Source: Rhodalgimonas zhirmunskyi (GTDB taxonomy: Bacteria; Pseudomonadota; Alphaproteobacteria; Rhodobacterales; Rhodobacteraceae). From it: DNA of 64,000 nucleotides. Of this stretch, positions 38,611 through 47,492 are shown one piece after another. Under the pieces are notes generated by a model. It searched no databases. It had not been told where the DNA came from and saw only the letters and a list, made by a program, of their open reading frames with translations. Location: NCBI GenBank assembly GCA_030848925.1, contig JANFFA010000005.1, positions 186,001 to 250,000 of the forward strand, read 5' to 3'. A program made the translations under genes and the position numbers. Positions within the stretch are counted from its first letter, which is position 1. Every line of letters starts with the position of its first letter.

Positions 38611-40107
38611 ATGACACAGGCAGGCACAATGACAGGCGTTCGCAAAGCGGCGATCATCGGCGGGGGCGTGATCGGTGGCGGCTGGGCTGCGCGATTTGCG
38701 CTCAACGGATGGGAGGTGCGGGTGTTTGACCCGGACCCCGAGGCCGAGCGCAAGATCGGCGAAGTGCTGGCCAATGCGCGCCGCGCGCTGCCCGGCCTTG
38801 GCAACGTGGCGCTGCCCGAAGAGGGGCCGATCAGGTTTTGCGACAGCCTTGCCGAGGCGGTCGAGGGCGTCACATGGGTGCAGGAGAGCGTGCCCGAGCG
38901 GCTGGACCTGAAGCACCGGATTTACGGGCATCTCATGGCGGTGCTGCCCGAGGGGGCGCTGGTGGGCTCATCCACCAGCGGGTTCAAGCCATCCGAGTTG
39001 CAAGAGGGGCAGGCGCGGGCCGGGGCGATCATGGTCGCGCATCCGTTCAACCCGGTTTACCTGTTGCCGCTGGTCGAACTGGTGTCGAGCGGGGCAAGCG
39101 CGCCCGAGGATATTGTGCGCGCGCAAGAGATCCTGCGCGATATCGGGATGTATCCGTTGCACATCAAGGCCGAGATCGACGCCCATATCGCCGACCGCCT
39201 GCTGGAAGCCGTCTGGCGCGAGGCGCTGTGGCTAGTGAAGGACGGGGTTGCCACGACGGAGGAGATCGACGAAGCGATCCGGATGGGCTTTGGCCTGCGC
39301 TGGGCGCAGATGGGTCTGTTCGAGACCTATCGCATCGCCGGGGGCGAGGCCGGGATGGCGCATTTCATCGCCCAGTTCGGGCCCTGCCTCGAGTGGCCTT
39401 GGACCAAGCTGATGGATGTGCCGGAGCTGACCGATGAGTTGATCGAGAAGATCGCGGCGCAATCGGATGCGCAATCGGGGGCCCATTCCATCCGCGAGTT
39501 GGAGCGGATTCGCGACACCAACCTTGTCGGGATCATGCGCCGCCTGCGCTGGGAAGATTGGGGCGCGGGCAAGGTGATCCGCGAAGGGGACGCCGCGCGC
39601 GAAGCCGACGCGGGTCTGGTGCGCCATGTCGATGACGTAAAGGACCTGTCCAAGCCGGTGCTGACCCAGAGCCGGGCCGTGCCGCTGGAATGGCTGGATT
39701 ACAACGGCCACATGACCGAGAGCCGCTATCTTGAGGCCTTTGCCGATGCGACGGACCGGCTGATGGAGATGATCGGCTGCGATCTGGCCTATATCGAGGC
39801 GGGGGGCAGTTATTTCACAGCCGAGACCCACATTCGCCATCTGGACGAGGCCAAGGCGGGTGAGCGGTTTGATATTCGCACGCAGGTTCTGGTGGGGGAG
39901 GGCAAGAAGCTTCACCTTTATCACGAGATGTGGGCGGGGGAGCGGCTTTGCGCGACCGGAGAGCATTTCCTTTTGCATGTCGATCTCAAGACGCGCCGCT
40001 CGGCCCCGCCGGCGCCGGAGTTGGAGGTGGCGCTGGGCAAGCTGGCGCGCGCGCATGCGGCGCTGCCCCGGCCAGAGGCGGCGGGTAAGGTGGGGCGGTT
40101 GTCGTGA
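38611..40107 (+). CDS. lcdH: L-carnitine 3-dehydrogenase fused to a hotdog thioesterase
   Basis: Residues ~10-330 are a 3-hydroxyacyl-CoA-dehydrogenase-type enzyme: AIIGGGVIGGGWAARFALNG binds NAD, with GSSTSGFKPSEL and VAHPFNPVYLLPLVEL downstream, as in carnitine 3-dehydrogenase. Residues ~345-498 are a hotdog-fold thioesterase (LEWLDYNGHMTESRYLEAFA). The fusion is known in rhizobia and relatives, where dehydrocarnitine formed by the first domain leads to glycine betaine; the thioesterase is thought to act on betainyl-CoA. Organisation with lipocalin and an EamA permease suggests an uptake-and-use operon. Confidence 0.92.
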   Translation: MTQAGTMTGVRKAAIIGGGVIGGGWAARFALNGWEVRVFDPDPEAERKIGEVLANARRALPGLGNVALPEEGPIRFCDSLAEAVEGVTWVQESVPERLDLKHRIYGHLMAVLPEGALVGSSTSGFKPSELQEGQARAGAIMVAHPFNPVYLLPLVELVSSGASAPEDIVRAQEILRDIGMYPLHIKAEIDAHIADRLLEAVWREALWLVKDGVATTEEIDEAIRMGFGLRWAQMGLFETYRIAGGEAGMAHFIAQFGPCLEWPWTKLMDVPELTDELIEKIAAQSDAQSGAHSIRELERIRDTNLVGIMRRLRWEDWGAGKVIREGDAAREADAGLVRHVDDVKDLSKPVLTQSRAVPLEWLDYNGHMTESRYLEAFADATDRLMEMIGCDLAYIEAGGSYFTAETHIRHLDEAKAGERFDIRTQVLVGEGKKLHLYHEMWAGERLCATGEHFLLHVDLKTRRSAPPAPELEVALGKLARAHAALPRPEAAGKVGRLS

Positions 40108-40132
40108 GCGGGCGATCCTGGCCTGACACGGC

Positions 40133-41032
40133 ATGAGCTGGATCCTGCTATCGGTGGCCGCGGCGGCGTTTCAGACGCTGCGCTTCATGTTGCAAAAAAC
40201 GCTGTCGATGGGCGGGCTTTCCGCCGGGGGGGCGACGCTGGCGCGGTTTTTCTATTCCGCGCCTTTCGTGGTGCTGTTGGCGGTGGGCTACCTGTGGGTG
40301 AGCGGGGCCGCGTTTCCGGGGTATTCGGGGCGGTTCTGGGCCTATGCGCTGACCGGGGGACTGACGCAGATCTTGGCGACGTGGTGCGTTGTGGCGCTGT
40401 TCGCGCATCGCAACTTCGCGGTGGGGATCACCTTCAAGAAAACCGAGGTGGTGCAGACCGCGATCGTGGGATTTGCGCTGTTGGGTGACAGGGTGTCGGC
40501 CAGCGGCATGGCCGCGATCGTGCTGGGGCTGGTGGGCGTTCTGGTCTTGTCGGACGTGCCGGGGGGCGGCGCGGGCTGGCGGCGGTTTGCCAACCGGGCG
40601 GCGGGGCTGGGCCTGTTGTCAGGAGCGTTGTTCGCGGTGTCAGCGGTGACCTATCGCGGCGCGACCTTGCAGATCGAGAGCGACGATCCGTTCCTGCGCG
40701 CGGTGCTGGCGCTGGCGGCGGTGACGGTCAGCCAAACGGTGGCGATGTCGTTTTGGCTGCGCTGGCGCGAGGCGGGCGAGATCGGGCGCGTGGCGGCGGC
40801 GTGGCGGCGGGCGATCTGGATCGGGATCGCGGGGCTGGGCGGATCGCTGTGCTGGTTCACAGCGTTCACGTTGCAGAACGCGGCCTACGTGTTCGCCGTG
40901 GGGCAGGTGGAAGTGATCTTCTCTCTCGCCGCGTCGGTGCTGTTCTTCGGCGAGAAGACCACGGCCAAGGAAGGCTGGGGCATCGCACTGGTCACGGCGA
41001 GCATTCTGGGGCTGGTTCTGCTGGCGCACTGA
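40133..41032 (+). CDS. EamA/DMT-family permease
   Basis: A 299-residue inner-membrane protein with about ten hydrophobic segments in two EamA repeats; the family end motif appears as EVIFSLAASVLFFGEKTTAKEGWGI. Substrate unknown; DMT carriers move metabolites or amines. It starts 25 bp after the carnitine dehydrogenase gene and so is probably co-transcribed, which makes a quaternary-amine-related solute a reasonable guess. Confidence 0.9.
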   Translation: MSWILLSVAAAAFQTLRFMLQKTLSMGGLSAGGATLARFFYSAPFVVLLAVGYLWVSGAAFPGYSGRFWAYALTGGLTQILATWCVVALFAHRNFAVGITFKKTEVVQTAIVGFALLGDRVSASGMAAIVLGLVGVLVLSDVPGGGAGWRRFANRAAGLGLLSGALFAVSAVTYRGATLQIESDDPFLRAVLALAAVTVSQTVAMSFWLRWREAGEIGRVAAAWRRAIWIGIAGLGGSLCWFTAFTLQNAAYVFAVGQVEVIFSLAASVLFFGEKTTAKEGWGIALVTASILGLVLLAH

Positions 41033-41059
41033 GGGGCGATTGCCCCTCTGGCGCGCGTC

Positions 41060-41809
41060 TCAGTCTTCGTCGTAGCTGATTTTCTTGCCGGACAGCGGCC
41101 CACGCCCCTTGAGACGCTGAAACATGCTTTCTTCCTTGGAGTTGTTGAAGAAAGGCACGTTTTCGGGCGGGGACAGATCATGCGCGCGGGCGGCGATTTC
41201 GGCCAGCACCACTTCGGTGATGAAGGGCAGGTCGAATTCACGCACCTTTTGCACCGGAATCCATTGCAGGTGCGAAAGCTCGTCCTGCGCGGTGGAGAAA
41301 TCATCCAGATCGGTGGCGATCTCGTCGGCATCTACGAGGAAGAAGCGCGCATCGAAGCGGCGCGGGCGGCCCGGGGGCGTGATCGCGCGGAAGACGAATT
41401 GCAGCGGGTGGGCATCGGGGACATAGCCCGCCTGTGCGAACCCGGCCCAGTCCTTGGGCGGTTCGGCCTCCCACGGGGCCTTCTGGCCGAGGATGAGAGA
41501 GGTTTCTTCCCACAACTCGCGGATCGCGGCGGTGGCAAGGGCATGGGTCAGATCGGATTCACAATCCTGCAACAACCGCTCGCGGCAGACCTGTGGCATG
41601 CGCCGGGCCAGTGGCACGCCGGCGTCGTCGGGATCGACTGCCCCACCGGGAAAGACGAACTTGTTGGGCATGAACGCGGCCTTGGCGCCGCGCTGGCCCA
41701 TCAGGATGCGCGGCTCGGTCAGCCGGTCGCGCAGCACGATCACGGTGGCTGCGTTGCGGATGGCGGTCTTGTCGACCGGCCCCGTCTGGATTGTGTTCGT
41801 TTCGTTCAT
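41060..41809 (-). CDS. NUDIX hydrolase with split Nudix box
   Basis: A 249-residue NUDIX enzyme. NKFVFPGGAVDPDD begins the Nudix box, but ~26 extra residues separate it from the catalytic helix AAIRELWEETSL, an insertion like that of the NUDT19-type CoA diphosphatases; the final family Gly is Ser. The substrate is probably a nucleotide-linked diphosphate or CoA derivative. The last 30 residues are a polar tail. Upstream and on the same strand is a DUF983 gene, 34 bp away. Confidence 0.9.
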   Translation of the reverse strand: MNETNTIQTGPVDKTAIRNAATVIVLRDRLTEPRILMGQRGAKAAFMPNKFVFPGGAVDPDDAGVPLARRMPQVCRERLLQDCESDLTHALATAAIRELWEETSLILGQKAPWEAEPPKDWAGFAQAGYVPDAHPLQFVFRAITPPGRPRRFDARFFLVDADEIATDLDDFSTAQDELSHLQWIPVQKVREFDLPFITEVVLAEIAARAHDLSPPENVPFFNNSKEESMFQRLKGRGPLSGKKISYDED

Positions 41810-41843
41810 GACTGCCCTCCTCGAGCGCCGAGGCGCGGCGGAA

Positions 41844-42284
41844 TCAGTCCTCGTCCCGCCCGTGGGGATCGAAGCCGTGCATCATGCGAGCCCATTGGAA
41901 GCCCACAACCGCGCCTTTCAGCCTTGGCAGAAGGTATAGCGACAACCCGACACATCCAATAGCGAAGATGGTGAAAAGCACCAAAGGTTCGGGACGGAAC
42001 GTTTCGAACACGATCAGCAGCAGGGGCGCCATCAGGTGCCCCACGATCAGGATGGTGAGATAGGCCGGGCCATCGTCGGCGCGGTGGTGGTGAAGCTCTT
42101 GCTCGCAAACGGCGCATTCGTCGTTCACCTTGAGATAGCTTTTCATCAGCGGGCCGGCTCCGCAGGCCGGGCAACGCCGCCGCCAGCCATTTCGCAGTGC
42201 ACGACCCAATTCGCGCCCGCCATAAGGGGCGTCTTCGGGCAGATCGCGCTCTAGCGGTGCCATGTCGATTGATTGGTCAGTCAT
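41844..42284 (-). CDS. DUF983 family membrane protein
   Basis: A 146-residue protein with the DUF983 zinc-ribbon CPACGAGPLMKSYLKVNDECAVCEQ split over residues ~38-62, then two transmembrane segments (YLTILIVGHLMAPLLLIVF and LFTIFAIGCVGLSLYLLP). Function unknown; the family often lies near cytochrome oxidase genes, which are not here. First gene of a two-gene unit with NUDIX. Confidence 0.92.
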   Translation of the reverse strand: MTDQSIDMAPLERDLPEDAPYGGRELGRALRNGWRRRCPACGAGPLMKSYLKVNDECAVCEQELHHHRADDGPAYLTILIVGHLMAPLLLIVFETFRPEPLVLFTIFAIGCVGLSLYLLPRLKGAVVGFQWARMMHGFDPHGRDED

Positions 42285-42539
42285 GGGGTTCCTCGCGTTT
42301 CCTTTATCTCAACTGGGCCATTAGAGGGCGCGGGGGAAGGCCGCAGACTGTCCTTGCGGCGGCATGTCGCAACGCACCAAACCCGCGACCGTCGAAAAAA
42401 AATTTGAACAATTGGCGACGGAAGCTGAAGGGGCCTGCGTTGAAGTCCATGTCAACGGGATGAAAAACCCCGAAACGAACGAGGACTTCTGGCCCCGATG
42501 ACGGGGTCGCATATTGAAGCAGATAAAGGAAGACACAAG

Positions 42540-43106
42540 ATGAAACGTACGCATGTTATCGCTGGCCTGACCGCACTGAGCCTGATTGCAACCGCTGGTG
42601 GGGCAATGGCCTTTGGCAAGGATCGGGACGGCGACCGCGGCCCGCGCGGCCCTCAGATCAACTTCGAGCAGGTCGACACCAATGCCGACGGCAAGGTGAG
42701 CATCGACGAGATGAAAGCCTATCAGAAAGCGAAGTTCGACGAGGCCGACACCAACAGCGACGGCAAGCTGTCGCCCGAGGAGATGCAGGCCGCAGCCCAG
42801 AAGCGCGAAGAAGAGCGCAAGGTCGAGCAACGCAAGATGCGCAGCGAGCGGATGCTCAAGCGGTTCGACACCGATGGTGATGGCGCGCTGAGCTTCGAGG
42901 AAATGCCGGGTCAGCAGACCATGGCGGACAAGATGTTCTCGCGCGTGGATGCCGATGGTGACGGCAACGTGACCAAGGAAGAGATGCAGGCCGCTCGTGA
43001 GAAGATGCAAGAGCGTCGCGGTGGCAAGCATGACAAACACGACAAGCATGGCAAGCAAGAGCACCGCATGCACAAGAAAGACATGCGTCAGGGCGACAAC
43101 GACTGA
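42540..43106 (+). CDS. Exported EF-hand protein
   Basis: A 188-residue protein with signal peptide THVIAGLTALSLIATAGGAMA and four canonical Ca2+ loops: DTNADGKVSIDE, DTNSDGKLSPEE, DTDGDGALSFEE and DADGDGNVTKEE. The C-terminus is a His/Lys-rich tail (KHDKHDKHGKQEHRMHKKD) that could bind metal. Expected in the periplasm as a calcium buffer or sensor. It precedes an ECF sigma operon on the same strand. Confidence 0.93.
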   Translation: MKRTHVIAGLTALSLIATAGGAMAFGKDRDGDRGPRGPQINFEQVDTNADGKVSIDEMKAYQKAKFDEADTNSDGKLSPEEMQAAAQKREEERKVEQRKMRSERMLKRFDTDGDGALSFEEMPGQQTMADKMFSRVDADGDGNVTKEEMQAAREKMQERRGGKHDKHDKHGKQEHRMHKKDMRQGDND

Positions 43107-43220
43107 TCACCGCTGATGCGATGAAGATCGGGCCGGGGTGGGCAAGCTGCCCCGGTCTTCCCCCGGGGCCGCGCGCGTGTGATTGCGTATGCCCCATGTG
43201 AGGATTATGTCCGAGACAGG

Positions 43221-43829
43221 ATGGCGATGCCTTTTGATCAGGATGCCCATGGTGGCGCGGGGGCTTTGGATGAAGCCTCGGACGAAGCGCTGCTGGTGCT
43301 GTTCGCCAATGGCGACGCAGAGGCGGCGCGCGACCTGACGGCGCGGCTGGTGCCGGTGATCATGGCGCATGCCTATCGCCTTCTTGGCAACCGGGCCGAG
43401 GCCGAGGACGTGACGCAAGAGGCGTTAATGCGGCTTTGGAAGATCGCGCCCGACTGGCGTCAGGGCGAGGCCAAGGTCACGACATGGCTTTACCGGGTCA
43501 CGGCGAACCTTGCCACGGACCGGCTGCGAGGACGCAAGCGAAGCGGGCCGCCATTGGACGAGGTGGCCGAACCAGTGGATGCGACGCCGGGCATGGAGGC
43601 CCGATTGCAGACACGAGCACGGGCCGAGGCCCTGCAAGGCGCGCTGGGCGATCTGCCCGAGCGACAGCGGCAGGCGGTGGTCCTGCGGCATATCGAGGGG
43701 CTGGCAAACCCCGAGATCGCCGCGATCATGGAGATCAGCACCGAGGCAGTGGAATCACTGATTGCCCGGGGCAAGAGAGCGCTGAGCCAGGCCTTGGGCG
43801 GGCGGCGCGATGAATTGGGGTTGGACTGA
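43221..43829 (+). CDS. RNA polymerase ECF-type sigma factor
   Basis: About 202 residues. Region 2 is NRAEAEDVTQEALMRLWKIAPDW and WLYRVTANLATDRLR; region 4 is LPERQRQAVVLRHIEGLANPEIAAIM followed by the helix EISTEAVESLIARGKRAL. It groups with sigma factors that travel with a small membrane anti-sigma gene and a Spy-like sensor gene, as here. The start MAMPFDQ is chosen; ATG at 43227 is also possible. Its stop overlaps the next gene's ATG (TGATG). Confidence 0.92.
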   Translation: MAMPFDQDAHGGAGALDEASDEALLVLFANGDAEAARDLTARLVPVIMAHAYRLLGNRAEAEDVTQEALMRLWKIAPDWRQGEAKVTTWLYRVTANLATDRLRGRKRSGPPLDEVAEPVDATPGMEARLQTRARAEALQGALGDLPERQRQAVVLRHIEGLANPEIAAIMEISTEAVESLIARGKRALSQALGGRRDELGLD

Positions 43830-44239
43830 TGGCACACCGCGACAACGAGACCGACAGAACGCTTGAGGCCTTTTTCAGCGCTGCGCGTGAGACGCGGGCC
43901 GAGCCGAGCGCCGAGTTCATGGCGCGGATGATGTCCGACGCTTTGGCGGCGCAGGCAGGAATCAAGGCCGAAGACAGTGCTGAAGACCGGACCGTGCGGT
44001 CCGCCAGCACATCGAAATTTGGCTTGCGCCTTGGCGGGCTGTTCGCAGCGCTTGGCGGATGGCCGGCGATGACAGGCCTGACCACGGCTGCCCTGACCGG
44101 GATCTGGCTTGGGTTCAGCCCGGTGACCGGGGTGAGCGACACGCTGGCCAGCCTTGTGATCGGTGAAAGCGACAGCAGCTACGTGATTGATTACGGGGCG
44201 GAATACACCATCGCCCTTTACGACGGAGAAAGCGAATGA
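43829..44239 (+). CDS. Probable anti-sigma-like single-pass membrane protein
   Basis: A 136-residue protein: a cytoplasmic acidic helix region (TDRTLEAFFSAARETRAEPSAEFM...), one hydrophobic segment (GWPAMTGLTTAALTGIWLG) and a short periplasmic tail. The layout and strict coupling to the sigma gene suggest an anti-sigma factor. Members of this family are sometimes mislabelled as dihydroorotate dehydrogenase in automatic annotation; nothing here supports an enzyme. Confidence 0.75.
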   Translation: MAHRDNETDRTLEAFFSAARETRAEPSAEFMARMMSDALAAQAGIKAEDSAEDRTVRSASTSKFGLRLGGLFAALGGWPAMTGLTTAALTGIWLGFSPVTGVSDTLASLVIGESDSSYVIDYGAEYTIALYDGESE

Positions 44240-44763
44240 GCGATCTGGACAAACCGACAAGCGCGGGCACCGGGATGCGGCGCAGCCTGAAGATCGTGCT
44301 GTTTGCGTCGCTCGCACTCAACCTCGCGGTGGCGGGGGTGGTGATTGGGGCGGTTGCGAAACATGGCTTCGAAGACGACCGCCGCGCGCCGCGGATCGAG
44401 GGGCCGGGCGGGCCACTGACCCGCGCGCTTTCGAAAGAGGACCGGCGCGAGATCGGCCGCGCGCTGCGCGAGGAATTCGGCGCGATGCGCCCCACGCGTG
44501 AGGCGATGCAGGCGCAATATGCGCAGGTGATCGCGGCGCTGAAAGCCACGCCCTACGATGCCGAAACCGTGCGCGCCGTCGTCGCCGCGCAATCGGCGGC
44601 GATGGATGCCCGCGTGCGCGCCGGACAAGAGCAACTTCTTAACCGGCTGGACGACATGAGCCCGGATGAGCGCGCGGCCTTTGCCGGGCGGTTGCAGGAG
44701 GTTCTTGAACGGACGCAGCAAAAACGTGTTGAGAAGTCTGGCGGTCGGCGGGACGGCTTTTAG
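44236..44763 (+). CDS. Periplasmic heavy-metal-sensor (Spy/CpxP-like) protein
   Basis: A 175-residue protein with an N-terminal membrane anchor (KIVLFASLALNLAVAGVVIGAV) and a helical periplasmic domain with LSKEDRREIGRALREEF and LDDMSPDERAAFAGRLQEVL, typical of the ZraP/CnrX/Spy-like fold. Such proteins sense metals or envelope stress and control an associated sigma/anti-sigma pair. Overlaps the anti-sigma-like gene by 4 bp. Confidence 0.88.
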   Translation: MSDLDKPTSAGTGMRRSLKIVLFASLALNLAVAGVVIGAVAKHGFEDDRRAPRIEGPGGPLTRALSKEDRREIGRALREEFGAMRPTREAMQAQYAQVIAALKATPYDAETVRAVVAAQSAAMDARVRAGQEQLLNRLDDMSPDERAAFAGRLQEVLERTQQKRVEKSGGRRDGF

Positions 44764-44861
44764 AACGGGGATCTTGCAAGGGGGCGGCGCGGTGTGATCC
44801 GGGTGGCTGCTTGTATGGGCTTCTACTTGCCTCGGCGCCTGTATCGCCCGGTGTCAGCGTG

Positions 44862-46403
44862 TCAGGCGGCCGAACGTTCGGTGCAAACGATCACCTGATT
44901 GCGCCCGTGGGACTTGGCGCTGTAGAGCGCCTGATCGGCGCGTTCCAACATCGCCTGAGCACCGCGCCAGTCCGGTTCTGCCATGTGAGGGCGCGGATGC
45001 GGATCCGATGCGAGCGCAAGGCCGATGCTGACCGTGACTTGCAGTGGCTGCTTGACGCCGGGGGCTATGAAAACGGTTTCGCGAATGGTTTCACACAGTT
45101 GACGAGCCTTTTGCCGCGCGGCTTGCGGGGTCGTGTCGGGCAGGGCCAATAGAAATTCCTCACCGCCGATACGGGCCGCAAGATCATCCGGTCCGGCGAA
45201 TTCGCGCAGAACATTCCCAATCCGTTCAAGCACCGCGTCACCAGCGGCGTGGCCGAAGCCGTCATTGATCAGTTTGAAGTGATCGATATCGAGAATCATC
45301 ACCGCGTAGTCCCGGCGGTTTTTGTTTTTCGAGGGCGCGTTTCTTGGGACCTTTCCGGTTTGCTGGCTGTTTTGCAGGAACCGCGCGCTGGGGAGCGGGG
45401 AGGTCTCTGAACTATAGGCACCGCTGGTAATCGCGGCCAGTCGGGGCAAGGCGTACCGGCGGTTGTAGAGGCCGGTCAGGGGATCGATCACAGCAGCTTT
45501 CAAGCCCGAGGCGACATCTGCGCGCAGTTTGTCGAGACGCCTTTTGCGCGCGATCTGCCGCCTGAGACGCACCGCGATTTCGCGTGGTTTGACCGCTTGG
45601 CCAATGGCATCGTTTGCCCCGCGATCAAGTGCGTCGGCGGCGCGGTCCTGGGCGTTTTCACCCGACAGGACGACAATGATGGCGCTGTTCCGGGTTTCAT
45701 GCCGCGCCCGCAGATCAGCAAGAAGATGAAGCGCATTATCTGGGCCGCGATCGGGGCCGGTTTCCGGCCGGCGGCGCAGCGCTGCGGAGTCGCCGAAAAG
45801 CACGTAGGCATCAGGTATCGCTTCTGGGGCCATGTCGGACAGCACTGCCTTCGTACTCAGCGTCATGATACGGCCCGTCATGTGATCGAGGAGCCGGTCT
45901 TTCCAGCGCAGGGCTTCTTCCTTGGTCGGGGCGATGAGGGCGATGCGGGACGGGTGATCGAAAGCGTCGCGCCCCTCGGCCATGCCGAGCGCGCGGGTGA
46001 CATCCTCGCGCAGATGCCCTTCGAGGGCGCTTTCGTTTTGCCGCAGCAGGCTGCGCAGGCGCGCGAGCAGGAGATGCTCTTCCCAAGGTTTGACCAGTAC
46101 GTCATCGGCCCCGCCTTCAAGCAGGGCGAGGCGGCGGGTGGCGTCGCGGTGCGAGGTGATGGCGACGATCGGAATACTTGCGGTACACGCATGGGTGCGT
46201 AAGGCCCGAAGGAATGCGTCGGGGGCCATGTCGGGCAGTTGCGCGGAGCACAGGATCAAATCGGGTTCGAGTGCGCGCGCGGCATGAATCCCCTCGCGCG
46301 CGGTCGATGCCTGTGCCACTTGGTAGCAAGCCGCTGCCAGCTTGACCTTCAGCACGATCCGGTTGGTCGCGATATCATCTATGATGAGAACCTTACCTGG
46401 CAC
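44862..46403 (-). CDS. pleD: PleD-like diguanylate cyclase with degenerate first receiver
   Basis: A 513-residue receiver-receiver-GGDEF protein that should make cyclic di-GMP. In receiver 1 the acidic pair (D9/D10), Thr and Lys (VLVKPWEE) are present, but the phospho-acceptor is Ser53 (LILCSAQLPDM) instead of Asp. Receiver 2 (~res 150-290) is divergent and has no clear acceptor. GGDEF is intact as RIGGEEF, while the inhibitory RxxD site reads GPDD. A ~38-residue insertion separates the DPLTGLYNRR block from DIDHFKLIND. The GTG start at 46403 follows AGGAAG. Divergent from a DUF3572 gene. Confidence 0.9.
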   Translation of the reverse strand: MPGKVLIIDDIATNRIVLKVKLAAACYQVAQASTAREGIHAARALEPDLILCSAQLPDMAPDAFLRALRTHACTASIPIVAITSHRDATRRLALLEGGADDVLVKPWEEHLLLARLRSLLRQNESALEGHLREDVTRALGMAEGRDAFDHPSRIALIAPTKEEALRWKDRLLDHMTGRIMTLSTKAVLSDMAPEAIPDAYVLFGDSAALRRRPETGPDRGPDNALHLLADLRARHETRNSAIIVVLSGENAQDRAADALDRGANDAIGQAVKPREIAVRLRRQIARKRRLDKLRADVASGLKAAVIDPLTGLYNRRYALPRLAAITSGAYSSETSPLPSARFLQNSQQTGKVPRNAPSKNKNRRDYAVMILDIDHFKLINDGFGHAAGDAVLERIGNVLREFAGPDDLAARIGGEEFLLALPDTTPQAARQKARQLCETIRETVFIAPGVKQPLQVTVSIGLALASDPHPRPHMAEPDWRGAQAMLERADQALYSAKSHGRNQVIVCTERSAA

Positions 46404-46500
46404 TTTGGGCTTCCTATCGGGGCGTCCTGTTGCAAAATACTCTTTATGCCGCTTACCTTCCGCCAGAGTGGTTAATAATTCCTTTCCGGAGTCCTTAAAA

Positions 46501-46785
46501 ATGTCGATGTTGCGGGAATCCGCCGAGACCGTCGGGTTGCAGGCCCTTGCATGGCTGGCGGGTGATGAAGAGTTGTGGCTGGTTTTCCTTGGGGCATCAG
46601 GGGCTTCGGCGGAAGATGCGAAGGCGCGGGCGGGGGATGCGGTGTTCCTTGGATCGGTGCTGGATTTCCTGTTGATGGACGACGCGTGGATCACCGGGTT
46701 TTGCGATGCGCAGGGCCTTGCCTACGATGTACCGATGCAGGCGCGCGCGGCCCTGCCGGGCGGTGGCCAGGTGCATTGGACATGA
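46501..46785 (+). CDS. DUF3572 family protein
   Basis: A 94-residue helical protein: LQALAWLAGDEELWLVFLGAS, then DAVFLGSVLDFLLMDDAW and the end VPMQARAALPGGGQVHWT. The DUF3572 family is alphaproteobacterial and often sits next to pleD, as here (divergent, 97 bp). Function unknown. Overlaps the HAD gene by 4 bp (ATGA). Confidence 0.9.
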   Translation: MSMLRESAETVGLQALAWLAGDEELWLVFLGASGASAEDAKARAGDAVFLGSVLDFLLMDDAWITGFCDAQGLAYDVPMQARAALPGGGQVHWT

Positions 46786-47492
46786 GGGGCGGGGCGTTGC
46801 TTGATCTGGACGGGATCGTGTTCGACAAGGACGGCACGCTGTTCGATTTCGCCGCCACCTGGGAAGCCTGGGCCGTGGCTTTCCTTGACCGGTTGACGCA
46901 GGGCGACAGGGCGCGGGCGGTGGAGATCGGCGCGCGGGTCGGATTTGATTATGAAAATCAAAATTTTGCCCTGTCGAGCGTGGTGATCGCGGGCACACCG
47001 GCAGAGGTGGCGGATGCGCTTTTGCCGCTGCTTCCGGGGCAGGATCGGGCCGCCCTGATCGAGATGTTGAACGAGGAGGCGAGCGCCGCGCCACAGGCCG
47101 AGGCGGTGCCGTTGGCCGGGTTTCTCGACGGACTCAGGGCGCGGGGGCTGCGCCTTGGGGTGGCCACCAATGACGCCGAGGCGCCCGCCCGGGCGCATCT
47201 GGAAAAGGCGGGCGTTGTCAATCGGTTCGACTTTATCGCCGGGTTCGACAGCGGCCATGGCGCCAAGCCCGGACCGGGACCGTTGAACGCGTTTCTGGCG
47301 CAGACTGGCCTGCGCCCCGAGCGGGTGGCGATGGTGGGTGACAGCCTGCATGACCTTGAGGCCGGGCGGCGCGCCGGGATGGTGACGATCGCGGTGCTGA
47401 CCGGGCTGGCCAGTGCCGAGACGCTGGCCCCGAAGGCCGACCTGATCCTGCCGGATATCGGGCATATTCCGGGCGTGTTGGCCCCGAAGTAA
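46782..47492 (+). CDS. HAD-superfamily phosphatase
   Basis: A 236-residue HAD hydrolase of the phosphoglycolate phosphatase type. Motif I is VFDKDGTLFDF with the nucleophile Asp, motif II GVATND, motif III Lys in AKPGPGPLN and motif IV MVGDSLHDLEAGRRAG. Substrate unknown; 2-phosphoglycolate or a sugar phosphate is likely. Translationally coupled to the DUF3572 gene. Confidence 0.92.
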   Translation: MRGGALLDLDGIVFDKDGTLFDFAATWEAWAVAFLDRLTQGDRARAVEIGARVGFDYENQNFALSSVVIAGTPAEVADALLPLLPGQDRAALIEMLNEEASAAPQAEAVPLAGFLDGLRARGLRLGVATNDAEAPARAHLEKAGVVNRFDFIAGFDSGHGAKPGPGPLNAFLAQTGLRPERVAMVGDSLHDLEAGRRAGMVTIAVLTGLASAETLAPKADLILPDIGHIPGVLAPK

